Part shown: in pieces, positions 13,251 through 25,800 of the stretch | Layout: each line of letters starts with the position of its first letter | Numbering within the stretch: the stretch's first letter is position 1 | Assembly (NCBI RefSeq): GCF_036370855.1 | Contig: NC_088103.1 | Coordinates: forward strand, 5,643,404-5,707,403 | Length of the DNA stretch: 64,000 nucleotides | Direction of reading: 5' to 3' | DNA from: Dromaius novaehollandiae | Taxonomy: Eukaryota > Chordata > Aves > Casuariiformes > Dromaiidae | Notes under the pieces: generated by a model | Databases searched by the model: none | What the model saw: only the letters and a program-made list of their open reading frames with translations | Told to the model about the DNA's origin: nothing | Position numbers and translations under genes: made by a program

Positions 13251-14213
13251 CTGGAAGGCAAGGGAAAGACACGTCATGCTCCAAGTCGACAAGCTCACCA
13301 TCATTCTGCACTTTCCGAAGCAAGGAGACAACCAGTGCGGGTGTAAGCTCCCCTTCCCTCCTGCCCCAAAACACACAGCCATGACAGGCACCAGCAAGTT
13401 CAGGCTTTCGCTTCAGACTGTACGCTTTACTTGGATACCAGGAGAGATCAGAGCTGAACCAGAGGCATGAGACACGCGGTGGACAAGGGCATCCTGCCGT
13501 CTGACATCCACAGCGGGAAGGTGCCTCCGAGCTCAAAGCCAGTCCTGCCAATGTGGAGCCGCAAGAAGATGCAGCAGGAGGAGGCCAGAGGCGGTGGCTG
13601 GGCTCCCACACAAGAAGCCAAGCAGAGCCACGGGGAACTCAAAGGTCTCTTGCCTAACACATGCATTGGCAGCATCTCTCCAGAGCCCAGCCAGAGCTGC
13701 ACGACACCTCAGCCCGCTCCAGCCAGGACTCCTTTCCACTCCACACTGGGGAAACTTGGCAATGGATCTCCATCCACCCTAGTGAGAGGATGGGCCTGTG
13801 CCCACAGGAGTCTCGAGGCCTCCCCCAGCGCCTCCCCTGCAGGGACCAGTTTCCCCCATTGCCTCTGTCCTTGCACAGAGACTCTGCACGCCCACCCGAG
13901 CAGCTCCAGCTCCTCCACTCAGCTCCAAGCTCCGGGTGGGCCATCCTCATTGCGAGGCTAGCAGCAACCCTCAGGGCCAGGCACTTCTGCCTGGGGCTGC
14001 CCCCGGAAGGCAGGGTCCGAGCCAGGACGAGGACCCTGGAGCCCTGGGGGACAGATTGGCACCTCGGCCCGTGACTGCACAGTCAGGACTCCCCGTGCAA
14101 CCCCCAGTCTGTTCACATCACCATCACAGCAGGTTTCCAGCGCTGTGCACAGCTAGTTCTTGAGTGCCTTCTCCACGTGACAAGCCTCAAGAAAGAGCTC
14201 CTGAAGGCCTTAC

Positions 14214-14440
14214 CCTTTGTGCTGAGTGTGGGAAACACGGGTATGTGCTGGGTCCTGTGGCAAAGGCCCCCGAAGTCCATCTCTGGGTCCCCCTCCATGC
14301 GGCTCAGCACATGCAGGAGGAAGGAGGCCAGGAAAATGTTTCTCTCCAGTCCCTTCCTCCTGTTCTTCACTTCACCACGCAGCCTCCAGCGTGATCCCAC
14401 CACCTCCCCCTGCCTACTCCTTTGCACGGCAAAGCAGCTC
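14214..14440 (-). CDS. Orphan exon-like open segment of an unrecognised gene
   Basis: A 227-bp minus-strand segment with a good acceptor (TGCTTTGCAG) and donor (GGTAAGG), open in one phase. It encodes a charged then hydrophobic stretch containing NIFLASFLLHVLSRMEGDPEM. It lies upstream of the CCDC81-like gene on the same strand. Its donor phase (1) does not match the acceptor I can see ahead of the first recognised CCDC81-like exon, so it is probably another gene's exon or a relic. No family is recognised. DNA from here to about 14,880 shows nothing else. Confidence 0.3.
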
Positions 14441-14884
14441 CTGCAAAGCAGAGCAGTGGTGAGAGCAGCCTCCAGCGCCTGGGCTCACCCCAGCCTCGCA
14501 GGGATGTGTGGGGAGAGGTCGGGCACAGTGGGGGAGAGGGCAGCTCTGGCTGCCAGGCCCCGTGTGCCACTGACCCCCAGAGCGTGTCACAGAGGAGCTG
14601 CAGGGACCCCACGCCCCTGACACTGCCAGGTGTTGCCCAACAATGGGCAGGGCAGGGCAGCTGCACCGGCCTTTTAGGGAGCTGACCCCACCCCGCTGCC
14701 CACTCCCCAAGGGGGCCGTGGGGCAGAGAGGTGTACCAGGAGGCTTTCCAGGTTCGAGGTTCACTCCCTGCGCTCTGCTGCACAGATTCCTGTCCTGTCC
14801 CCAAACAGGGGGCCACTGGGCTACAGTTGCTGTTGGGGAGGTTGGGAGGGGACCACACGATTGTGTTGCACATCTCTTAGGTTC

Positions 14885-15845
14885 ACAGGAGAAGACCATA
14901 GGATAACTGAGGTTGGAAGAGACCTCAGGAGGTCTCTAGTCCCACCTCCTGCTCAAGCAACATGAGCTAGGAGGTCACACCAGGCTGCTGAAAACCTTCA
15001 AGGATGGGGACTGCCCAGCCTCTCTGGGCAACCTGTTTCCCTGCTTGACTGTCCCATGGTGAAAAAGTTATTCCTCGCATCCAGTCAGAACCTCTCCTCT
15101 TTCAGGTATTGTTCATTGCCTCTCGTCCTCCCACCATGCACCGCTAAGAACCTGGCTCTCTCTTCTCAGCAACCTCCTTGGTGGTACTGGAGGGCTGCTA
15201 GGAAGGCCTCCCTGCAAAGCCGCCTCTTCTCCAGGCTGAACAAGCCTGGCTCCTTCAGTCTCTCCCTGACCATCTTGGGGGCTCGCTGCTGAATTTGCCA
15301 AGGATTACTGATGTCTCTCTTGTGTTGTGGGGTCCCAAACTGGACACCGTGCTAAGGCGGGCTGCGTAGAGGGGCATAACCACTTCTCCCCATTTACTGG
15401 CCCTGCTCCTGGGTCATACAGCCCAGGACACTGTGGGCCTCCTCTGCTGCCAGGGCTCACTGCAGCTTGCAGCCCACCAAGCCCCCCGGGTCTTTCCAGC
15501 AGAGCTACTCCCCAGCCAGACAGGCCCCAGGCTGCATCGCTGCAGGAGGACCTTCCTTCCCATGGGCAGGACTTGGCATTTCTCCTTGCTGCACTGCACA
15601 GGGCTCCTGTCGGCCCACTCCTGCAGTCTGGCTGGGTGCCTCTGGATGGCAGGCCTGCCTTCACCCACGCTGACCGGCCCCCACAATTTGGTACGTCCCC
15701 AAACCTGACCAGAGGTGCTCTGTTGCCTCCTCTGGGTTCATGAGAGAGGTATTACACAGCACAGATCCCAGGGCAGGCCCCTGCCATACTCCATGGTTTC
15801 TAGCCTCCAGGCAGAGTATGACCCATTGATCAGCACTCAGCTGCC
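14885..15845 (-). mobile_element. CR1 LINE, 3' fragment
   Basis: Antisense CR1 tail. It begins on the plus strand with the reverse complement of the CR1 3' end (ggataactgaggttggaag), followed by the familiar block ending ctctgggcaacctgtttccc. It continues through 3' UTR/ORF2-end blocks to phrases such as gacccattgatcagcac. It is 5' truncated, as most bird CR1 copies are, and has no open coding frame. It lies in single-copy DNA between the CCDC81-like gene and the left palindrome arm. Confidence 0.85.
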
Positions 15846-17425
15846 AGGGCTCACTGCAGGCTCCCCCACATCCTGTCTTGTCATAGCCTGGGCACCATCC
15901 GTGTTAACCTGCCATATTAACTTGACAACTCCCTGGAGCCCCAGTGCGATGATTAAGTGCTCCATTTTTCCATGTGCGTGTGGAGGCTGTGAAGGCTCGT
16001 AGGTTCTGGGAGCGTGTCCGTTGCACGCAGGGCTGAATGCTGACACCGGTCTGGTTACCAAACAGGCTAACTGGATGATCTCCAAATGTAAACGAGCTGT
16101 CCAATGAAGGTGATCCTTGGAGCTGATACTGCGTAGCCTGTTCTGCTGCTCCCCACTTTCCCACTTCCATAGGGAAGCTTTCCAGCATCCACGCTCATTT
16201 ACATGTCAGGCTTCCTTTCCAGGCCCTCTCCTCCCTCCACAGCCACCTGCCAACTCAAGAAAAGGAGAGAGCCATCGTTCTCCGTGGATAATTTTATGAA
16301 AATACCAAGCAAAGGGACCAGACAAGAACGGCTCCCCTTTGGAATTCTCCGGAGGGCAACACGAGCAAAGAGGAGGCGTAAAACAGCTCCACTGGGATGA
16401 GCAGGTGTTACGAATGAGAATGGTTTGATAGCAGGGAAGCCTGCCCACAGCAGCCTGGTTTCATCTCTCAGGCTCTGCATTGCAGCTGACGGCAAAGATT
16501 TTTCCTTTATCCAGAGTGGATAGATGGTGCTGACCGAGAGCAAGCTTCCTCTAAGAGAGGAGTGAGAAGAGGGAAAGCTTCTCTGAAGAAGGAACAGACT
16601 GGGGGCCTTTCCAAAGAGAGTTACTAAACCACTCACTTAGATTTCAGATGCCAGCAGTGCTGGGAGATACGATCTCTGGAGCCTTTCTGCTTGTGTAATT
16701 GTGGAGTAGAGGGAATAAGCTCATGGGAGTACTGAGGACCCGATCCGTTGAAATCCTGTTCTTACCAGCTCACATGCTTTTCCTGAAGGCTCCCAGGTGG
16801 CTTTTGTGTTTACAACTGTCAGGCTTTGTTTGCCAGCATTCACATGAAAGTTTCTCTGATGTTGTCTCATCTTATGCCGAGCACCAGTTTTCACCCTGGC
16901 GTGTAAGGCGTGCCTATGAGTCGGACCGACCTCTCAGCCTTGGAAGGAAACGATGTCTGTTCCCCATCAGAGTGTAGAACCCTTGACTCCTGTATGACTC
17001 TGCAGGCAGCTTTTAGTTCCAGCTTTGATGACTGTGCAGCATCACCAAAAGGAGGACCGTCGGGGGTCTCAGGAGGTCGGTGGGTCAGGTAGACCGCCTG
17101 GAGCAAAGCGCTGTGCAAGAAACAAATCAAGGAAACCCTAATAAACTCTGTTTAGGCGTATGCTCCATGACCCTCTTCTACCAGGATGCTGCTTCTCCTG
17201 TGTTCCTGGGGATGGGTGTGACCTTGCTGCTTATGCAACAGTATGCCCAAGGCATTGAGTTTTCTCTTTTAGATGACAAGTAAGCTAAGTAAGCAACACG
17301 AATCATTCCTGCCCTGAGCCAAACTGCTTTTCTGTAGTGAGGCTCTTAGCCCCCCCTAGCTTTAAGAATTAAATCCCCAAAGGCTTCTTCTGAATACCTG
17401 TCCTTTCAGCCTTGTCATCTTTTGA
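15846..17425. other. Single-copy DNA with no recognised gene
   Basis: This interval is not repeated elsewhere in the window. It has only short open frames with no splice-supported or domain-bearing segment. It separates the antisense CR1 from the left edge of the inverted repeat. Confidence 0.5.
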
Positions 17426-18427
17426 AACCTGGGTCTTCATCAGGAGGAGCAATGGTGCAACTCCATGCCCTGACATGTCATGTAGCGGGTGAAAGGGGGC
17501 CTCTGGCTTTCTTGACAAAACCCCAAGCAGAGGGGCCTCGTGGCTGAGGTGCACTTTGCATGACTACTCTGCAGAGAGCTGTTGCAGGATGTCAGAAGGA
17601 GGAGCAGAGAGCATGAGGGGAGATGTCAGGCAAGCGGAGCCTCAGAGGATCTCCTCTCAGGACTGCCTAAAAGCAGAGACCTCGACAAGTAGCCCTTGCT
17701 CCTACGGGCTCCTAAGGGGCTCTGCTGCAGGACAGGCAGGGTCTGCCAGTGCTCCTGCCACCACAGAGGGGACCCCACTGTGTGCCATTTTTCAACTGCA
17801 GGGATTCGCCTTTGCTCTCTCAGAGATGTTTCTGGACAACTGCAAGGAACCCCACGGTGGGAAGGAGGAGAGAGGCCCACAGGCGCGACGGCACTGGGGA
17901 GAGATGGGAGTGATCCAAGAGGCCCATGTCTGTCTGTTGGAGTGAGGGCAGGAGGGATGGCAGAGCCTCCCTCATTTTCTGCCCCACTCTCGAGGTCAGG
18001 GCACTTGTGGGAGGGCAGGTTTCAGCAGAGAGGGGCTCTGGGGTGGATGTTTCCGCTTTAGGCGCTAGGACAGAATCCCCTGGCGCTGCCCAGCCCCAGC
18101 TGTCCCTGCAATGGAGGCGTGCCTGTGCCTGCCATCAGGGAGGAGGCCAAGGGAGCCTGGGAGCAGGACTGGCAGGCAGAGACGAGGGTGTGCGAGGGAA
18201 AGGCAGCCCCCAGGAGTGGAGGATTTCCGCCCAGAACCAGGGAGCAATGGGAGGCTCTCTTTGTCGACCATGTCTGCGAGGGGCCTGAAGGGCAGGGTCT
18301 GCTTGTTGCGAGGGCTCTGAAGAAGCCGCAGGAGCAAAATCCCTGTCTGCCAGGGTAGCCAAGGGCTCTTGTGCCCAGCTTCTGGCCCCCAGACTTCGTC
18401 TTCACATGGAACCCAGTGACAGAATGG

Positions 18428-18540
18428 TGACGGTGTCACAGTGGACAATGCGATGACACGGGTCACCAGGGCCAGGAGATAAAGGCCTCCTGGTGTCTGG
18501 CTGGCACTAGGTTGGGAGGCAGCACCTCTGAGCAACCTGG
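18428..18540 (+). promoter_or_regulatory. Candidate core promoter and 5' UTR exon of PHF7-like copy B
   Basis: A TATA-like AGATAAAGG at 18,477-18,485 precedes a short segment ending in a good donor (CTG|GTGAGG) at 18,540. The next acceptor (CATCCCTCAG) at 18,871 opens the exon that carries the start codon at 18,964. This gives a plausible 5' UTR exon of about 35 bp. Upstream, at 18,428-18,438, there is a CRE-like half-site pair (TGACGGTGTCA). This is inferred from signals only; the mirrored copies A and C share it. Confidence 0.35.
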
Positions 18541-18963
18541 TGAGGTGAGGGGAGTGGGGGCAGGTGTCCAGCAGAGGGATGGCTTGGGGAGGGGTGTGGA
18601 TCGGGGGTCCTGCGCAGGGCGGAAAGGGCAGCCGCGGAGACAATGCCACTTCTCAGGGGAGCCGCAGAGCTCAAGGGCTGTCAGCCTCCCGTGCCCATCC
18701 GCAGTGCCCCTCGCCTGTGGTGCGACAGAGCCTTGGGCAGCACCAGCCTTGCTTGAGTGTCAGGGCAACGGAGGGGCTTGGTGGGTGCTGCTGAGGGAGG
18801 GAGCAGGTGCCCATGCCTCTGAGGTCCTGGTGCTGTGCTGCAGTCACCCCCTTGTCCTGCTCATCCCTCAGGGTCGGCAGAGGAGCCTCTGGAGGGGAAA
18901 GCCCAGCCTAGCTGTGGCAGGACCTTTTCAGAGCTCTCAGCACCGACCTGCGCTGTGGCCGCC

Positions 18964-21900
18964 ATGAAGCGGAAGGCTCGCCAGTCGAGGGAGGATGGTG
19001 AGAGCAAAGTATCCCAGCAGCTCCCAGAAACCGGGCAAAGGTGTTGTGGGGGTGACTTTTGTGCGGAGCTGGGAGCGGTGGCAATGGGCTGCAGGAGGTC
19101 CTCAAGAGCCCCACTGCAGGGCCCCTCTTGAACTTCAGCCAAGGAGGCTTGTTGTGTGGGGAGGGAGGGCTGTGTGGGGAGGGCAGGCGCTGCCCAGAGC
19201 TTGCTGTGCTCCAGGAGTCCAGGGAGGAAAGGGGAAGGCAAGGGCAGGGAGAGAGCGGGAGCCTCTGAGGCTGTGGGGAGCTGGGAGGGGCCTTGCTTTG
19301 GGCCAGAGCGTGGCACAGTCGGGGAGAGGCGGGGGCTGGAGTCAGCACCTTCTTGGCTGGGGTGTCCGTGGGAGCGGGATGTGCGTGGGAGTGGACGGGG
19401 ACCGGCTGTGAAGGCAAAGCCCCACGGCCTGTGGGGAGGCGCTCTGACTCCTGAGACCCAGCGACACCCTTCCGCAGGCTGTCTGCCACCTCCTGCCCAT
19501 CGCACTCCTGGGCGCCTGTTGTGACGCTCATCCCAGCAATGCCCCCTTCCTCTCCAAGGCCCCCGAGGGCCCTGCCAATGGCTCCAGGCCTGCTGCACCC
19601 CCGGCACAGCCGAGAGAGGATGCTCTCTTGGGGGAAATCCTCAGGCTGACTCTCCCCAGCCCCTGGAGAGGTGCTCAGTGGTGGTGATGTGTGCTCTCCC
19701 TCGCTGCTTCCCTTCCCTCCCTGCCTCCAGAGTGTGTGCTGTGTCGCCGTGCCCACTCTGAGCCGGATGTCTACGGGCAGACGTGCCAGGAGGACGGCCT
19801 CTGCGCACATGAGTTTTGCCTGGTGAGTTCCCCTGGGGCTGCCCACAGCTTTGCCCTGGCACCCCAAGGGGCATGTGTGCATGCGTGGAATCGCAGCCCC
19901 AGATGCCCTGTAGGTGCCAACTCCTCCTCCTGCGCTCCCAGCACAGCCCCCCCACCCAGGTGCTGCCGAGCGACCCTATTCCCTGTGTGGGCGAGATCCA
20001 AGCCTCCTGAGCTGGCCCTCACAAGCAGATGCGCCCAGCCCTGGGGACTCCTTGAGTTGCTTTCCTGAGCCCCCTCTTGCTCTTCACGGCCACTCAAGCA
20101 TGGCATCTGCTCAGCTCAACCAGACCCAGCCGGACAGCTCTGCAGTGGTGTCCACCAGCTCTTCTCCACAGCTCCCTGGGTCAGTGGCTTGCACTTGCAC
20201 AGCCACAGCACAGCCGGGGCTCGCCCCCCTCTCCATGCCTTTGTGCTTTTTGCTGAGGGTGAGGTCTAAGGCGAGGACTATTGCAGCTCGCCCAGCCCCA
20301 GGGGAAATGAACACTGCCTTGCCTGCTGCTGCTGTCTCTCCAGGCTCAGGACAAGCCATTAGGAGAGGTCCTTGTCTCGCTGACCTCATGAGCTCCTGCA
20401 CTTTTCTCTCTTCTAGTATCCTGCCAAGGGGCTTTTCCAGAGAGGCACCGACGGAGAGGGATTCTGCCGGTTCCTCCCTGGGGATATCAGGCGGGTAGTG
20501 AAGCGGGCAGCTCGGAAGGTGAGGATCTTGCGGAGGGGAGGGCTGTGTTGCTGTGACGGGTCTCCCTCACGGCCTCCCCTAGCCAGTCCCAGCAGGTCAC
20601 GAGCCCAGATTGCACTAGAGTCCTGTCTGCATGCGGAGCTGCTGGCCTTGACCCAGCCAGGCCTCGACATCCCTGCATCCCTTCCTGAGGTGCAGGGCAG
20701 GTTTTGAGGTCCCTGACCTGAGGTCACTGATGGGGAGTCGGGGGCTGCTGTGCTCTTTGCAGACCTGCTGTGTGTGTAGGAGGAAGGGGGCCACCGTTGT
20801 GTGCCAGCAGAAGCGGTGCACCCGCAAGTTCCACTTCCCCTGCGGGTTCGAAAAGGGCTGCGTCTCGCAGTTCTTTGGGGAGTACAGGTAAGGGCTGCCG
20901 TTGCTCGGGCTGCAGCCTCCCGTGCTGCTACATCCCCTCCTGCTCCCTGCAGCCAGCGCTGGCCAAGCAGACGGGGAACCTGCCTGCTCTGCCCTGCAGG
21001 GACACCCCTAGTGTCCCCTGGGGCCTGATCCAGGGCGTGGAGGGCTCATGTACCCCCTCGTTTATCCCTTTCCTCCTACTCTGTGGTGCTGGAGCTGAGC
21101 GGGAGGGTGTGTGCCCCAGGGAATGCCTTGGCCTCAGCCCCCGGGGGAGATTCAGGCTGACAAAAAATCCAGCTTGTGTTGGTTTCCTAAGGGCTGAAAG
21201 CTGCCCAACTGTCAGGGCCCCCACCCTGCAGGCAATGTCTCCAGCTTGGCATGAGTGCCCCAGGGCCCACCAAGGACATGTGGAGCTCAGGCCTCAGCCA
21301 GGACATGCCGGGCCCTTTTGGTGGGCAGTATGCTGGGAGGAAAGGCATGCGAAAAGGGACACTTGCACAGTGCACTGCAGAGGTGATGGCCTTTACGGCC
21401 TTACTCTTGCCATTCCTCCAGGCTCACCTCTTCCTCCTTCACCCAGGTCGTTGTGCTGGGAGCATCGCCCAGAGCAGACAGTGGAGACGCACCAGGATGG
21501 GGACACCACGTGCATCATCTGCATGGAGCCTGTGGAGGACAGGACCTCCTACAGCACCATGGTGTGCCCCTTCTGCAAGCACGCCTGGTTCCACCGTGGC
21601 TGCATCCAGGTTAGGAGACCCTTCCCTCACCTGCCTCTCCAGGCTGTCTGGGCTCCGCAAGCCACATTTGAGGACCCCCAAGGGTGAGGGTGCAGGGACT
21701 GTGGAGACTCTCCATGATCATGCAAAGCTTCTCTTGAGACACGGCCATGCTGGGGCCAACAGAAGACAGCCTGGAAGACCTCCTCCCACCTGGCTTTTTC
21801 CCTGGGGGCATGAGGAGGGCTGAGACCCTCTCTGCCCTCTCCCCACCCCCGTCTCATGGCCTTCTGCAGAGGTTGCCCTCAGCAGACCTCCCTGGATGGT

Positions 21901-23844
21901 CTCAATCCCCTGAGGGGCTCAGTGCCCAGCAGCCTGCCTGCTGCTCCGCTCATGTCCCTGGGGCCTGCAGCACGGAACGGAAGGGAATCCCAGGGCCTCT
22001 TCCTCCATTGCTGCCCAGCTGGGCCACGTCCTCCACACGAGGCCTTTTGCCTTGCCTTCTCAGTCACTCCAGCCCCGGTTGCACGGCCCACCACGGTGGT
22101 CTCTCCTCCCTTAGGCTTCGGGACAGGAGGTGCTCAGCAGCAGTGTCCTCTTCAGGCTGGTTGTGTCTCCCCTGCAGGGACAAGCTCTGCGGTCTGGCTT
22201 CAGCAACTTCAGGTGCCCGCAGTGCAAAGACGGGGACAGTTTCCCAGCAGAGATGTTGCGCTTGGGTATCCGAATCCCCATCAGGTAGGTCCCTTGTTCC
22301 CTTCCGCCAGGCCTAGGAGAGAGAAGAATGCCCAGGGAGCTGCGCCAGGCCAGCCCACAGTGCTGCAGGCAGGCTGTGTTCCCAGCAAGAGCAGCTGCCT
22401 GGAGGAGAGGAGCAAAGCGGCCTGCCTGCAAGAATGCCCCAGGCCCAGGCCCAGCCCCAAGAGTCACACTTGCTGAGCAAGAAGGCAGCTCTTGCTTATT
22501 GGGGTATTGCCAGCTCTGCAGGCATTTGCTCTCCCCTGAACTTTCCCAGATACTCCTTTTTTTTTTTCTTCTTTTTTTTCCAACTGGGGTCAGCTTCTGG
22601 CCCTCAAAGCTCTTCTGGGGCAAGCTGCTCAGGCAGTTGAGAGCAGAGGTCAGAGGTGTGATTGCCATTTGGCAGCAGGAGAACCTCAGGCCTGGGGCGG
22701 GCACAGAATGAAGACGAGTGTGTTAGCCTGGTCCCCTGCTTCACTGAGGTGATGGAAAGAAGGAGGTTCAGAAGACCAGGAACATGCTGGATCTGCCCAG
22801 GGGTGCCAGGGGTGGCCAGGCTCATGTCCTTGCCTTCCTTCGGCTGCAGAAGGCTGGCTCGTGAGGAGGAGGAGGAGGAGGAGAACTTTGCAGACCTCTT
22901 CGAAACGTACAGCCGCTGCGATGCCAGCCAGTGCCTCTACAGGGGAGGCAGGGAGCAGTCAGAAGAGGAGGGGTAAGCCTCTGCAGCAGCAGTTTCCCAG
23001 CCTCCTCCAAGGAGTGTGGCCAGATGTGTGAAGGGCTTGCAAGAAGGTGGAGGGACGCCCTCCCTGGGGTGGGGTGAGGGAGAGGAATGCACCTCTCCCA
23101 CGGGGATGCTGTTCTTGCAGAGGAGGCATGCCCCTCTTAGCACTGAGCAAGGGCTCCTCCAAGGAGTGGAGGGTGCTGCTGGGCTCTGCCCAGGGTCTTT
23201 GGTCTCAGCAAGAATACGAGCAGCCAGGACACTTGAGAGCCAGGTGGGGCCAGGCCAGGAAGCTCTGTGGGCACCGTCCCGCTCCGTCCCCTTGGTCTTT
23301 GAGGGGGGCTTCCTGGCATCACTCCCTGCTGGGACCTCCCTGCTCAGCAGCCTCTTTGCTTCCCCAGCCCATGGCAGCTGCTGCTGTGCTCCTCGTGTGC
23401 TGCCAGTGGGACCCACCGCCAGTGCTCCTCCGTGCGGGATGCCACGGGGCTGTGGGAGTGTGACGGCTGTGCTGGCCAGAGCACTGGTAAGGGGCTGAGG
23501 ACCTGGGTGCCAGGGCTAGAGGCAGGTGCCAGGCAGGCCCTGGCAGGGGGTGGTCAGGGTGGGCGTGGCGGAGCTTCTCCAATCCCGTTGCAGAGTTGGG
23601 GGCACTGCTCTGCCCTCACCAGCCCAAGAGGCATGGGGTGGATCTGCTGACCTTTCTGCCTCCCCTTACAGCATCCTGCGGGCTGTTGGCACCAGGCTGC
23701 CCCAGCACCAGCCAGGCAGCGCTGGCATCCTCCCCGGGCTCCCCGGATGCTGGGAGCAGCAGCTCGGTGCAGTCTCGGAGAGACAGGAGGGCAGGCCGCT
23801 CCAGGTTCCTGCACCGGCCCCCACATCCCTACAGCCGGCCCTGA
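18964..23844 (+). CDS. PHF7: PHF7-like gene, copy B (intact)
   Basis: Nine coding exons: 18,964-18,997; 19,731-19,822; 20,417-20,518; 20,763-20,887; 21,447-21,609; 22,178-22,284; 22,850-22,972; 23,368-23,486; 23,672-23,844 (TGA). All borders are AG/GT, phases match, and the joined frame is 345 codons plus stop, close to the ~380 residues of mammalian PHF7. Order of domains: C2HC pre-PHD plus PHD (about residues 13-118, an extended PHD); a RING-like Cys/His module starting at CIICMEP (about 136-185); an acidic Glu run (about 212-218); then a third PHD-like module (about 235-285, CSSC...HRQC...CDGC); and a Ser/Arg-rich tail. Mammalian PHF7 reads H3K4 methylation and ubiquitylates histones in spermatids; equivalent activity here is inference. 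The gene lies wholly inside the palindrome arm, so arm-to-arm conversion can homogenise it with copy C. Confidence 0.9.
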
Positions 23845-24015
23845 AGACCGCTGCTGAGGGCACTGATGCCCAGCCGCTGGCAGAGGCAGTCAAGGGGAAC
23901 ACCCCGGGGCTAGCTGTGCAGGAGCTGCCTGCGTGCTACAGCCCCACTGCAGTGCCTGCCCTGAGAGGGCCGCTGTCTTCCCAGCAGCAGGGAACCACGC
24001 TGTGCCAGCAAGGGG

Positions 24016-25800
24016 AGGCTTGGAGAAACTGGTGAGGCACTTCTCCCTGTTTGCAATAGTGCAACTGACTGCTCTGTCACAATGGCTGCAGCCCTGAAGG
24101 ACGCCAAAGACGAGAAGACCCTTGTGCTCGGAGCTGTGCAAAGGAGTAACTCTCTCAGGCTCCGCCTAGGAGAGTTGCCCAGCTGGAGTCTAGGCAGTGA
24201 GCAGCAGGCTGCCTAGGGGAGACAGTGTGCAATCTAGGGAGAAAGGCAGCTCTGTGTCTGAGCTGCTTCTGCTGCTTTCACCCTGGAGGTCCTTGTGATG
24301 CCCAGAGCACAACGACAAGCACAGGCGGGTTTTCCAGAGAAGTCTGCGATTGCCTTTGTGACCTTAGGAGACAGCGGCTCTGGCTGGGATAAGTTCCTCC
24401 GGCTGCTGACTCACTCACTGGGATTGTGAGACTCTGACTGCAGCCTTTTCCTTTGCTGGGGCACTTTTTCACTGCCTCTGCAGAGCCAAGCAGTTTGACA
24501 CAGATTTCAGATGCTCTGCCTTAGAAGCCGAATAATGCCTCCCTCACCAGTGCTGTGCTTTCCGAGGAAAGGAGGAGTCCCCTCGTGTACTCAGGTGCTG
24601 TCCCATGGGCAGGTGCTTTGCCTGAGGTGAGAAGGCACAAAGTGTCTCTCTGTGCATGGGCTCTCTTTCCAGGACACGGAAGACCAGTCGACACCCATGT
24701 GCACATGCTGCAGTGCGCAGAGTGTGTTGCATTTTTGTCGTCAGCTGATGGCGGTGTCATAGACAGCCAGGGAGCTGTGCATGCTTCAGTAATATTTGGT
24801 ATGCGGCTTAAAAAGGGAAAAGGGAAGGAGGCCTCAGAGACGTGCTACTGTATGTTGCGAGGAGGCGAGCAGGGCCTGCTTTTTTTGCCCTACCTCTCCC
24901 AACTCTGTCAGGTGGTTTAGCCTACAACTCCTGCCTCCCTTCCTGCCACCACGGCCACATGGCTGCTCTTTCAAACAGCCTCCCCACAAAGGTACTTTTT
25001 GGTTAATAGTTACAGCAACAAAAGGGAAAGGGCACTGTTGCTGATAGATATGCTTTCGGTGCCAGCTCGTGAACTACCTTCTACTAGAAACAGACGCCTA
25101 AAAGGCAGCATTCCAACAACTGTCTTCCTGCCACAGTCAGTGACATCAAGAGCTGCAAGCTATGACCACAGAATAGTCTACGCACGTGCTGCTGAGCGCT
25201 ATAAATTACCAGACATTTCTGCTTTGGAAGCTCCTGTTCTGACAAAAGGCCATGTCCAAGTAGTCACTCTGACTCCCTGGGGTTACAAACCAGACTTCTT
25301 CTTTTTCCAGCTGAGTTCCAACTTTCTCCCACAAGAAAAGAGGCAGCAAAATCATACACCTGAGCATATACTTATGGTATGCGTGTTAGATGCAGACTGA
25401 ATTGCACTAATCCTTCCAAAGTGCTCAGTGCCAATATCGACTTGGAAATTGCTCTGATCTTCCTCAGGGTCTTCATGCTCTAGTGTGTCTATCCCAATTC
25501 TTCCACAGCAGGACTTCAACACGCTTCCACAAAAAACCCTACTCAGAGTGCCACCATATAGTGTCAGCAAGTATCCAGGCAAACTTAAAGGGCATTGAGC
25601 CAGCTGTACTAAAAGGCACCAGGAGCTTGGTAGCAGAGCAAGCCTCTCAGACCAACGCCCATGAAGACTGCATGCTGCTGCTACACTCCCACCCCCATGC
25701 AATGGGCTGCTTGTATTTTGCCTTCTGGCTAGCATCCGGCTACCTGGGAGGCCACGCGGATTCACTTCGATATTGGAAATGTTCCGCACGAGAAAGAAGG
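24016..25800. repeat. Unidentified repeat at the PHF7-like 3' flank (left arm)
   Basis: DNA downstream of copy B with no recognised gene. Its first part (about 24,030-24,480, from ggtgaggcacttctccctg) recurs diverged at 28,094-28,540 and inverted at about 29,940-30,185. Its second part (about 25,070-25,760) recurs at 28,545-28,860 with the middle ~375 bp missing. A frame open over about 24,999-25,400 resembles no family I know. The right-arm mirror is about 49,860-51,650. Confidence 0.6.

Noticed and set aside
18964..23844. Assignment to G2E3 instead of PHF7
   Set aside because: The extended PHD resembles G2E3 too, but no HECT ligase domain follows and the predicted length (~345 residues) fits PHF7.
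25352..25789. 145-codon frame in the arm's unidentified repeat (mirror 49,871-50,308)
   Set aside because: No recognisable domain, and the diverged relative in the spacer (28.5-28.9 kb) lacks much of it. Not enough to call a gene.
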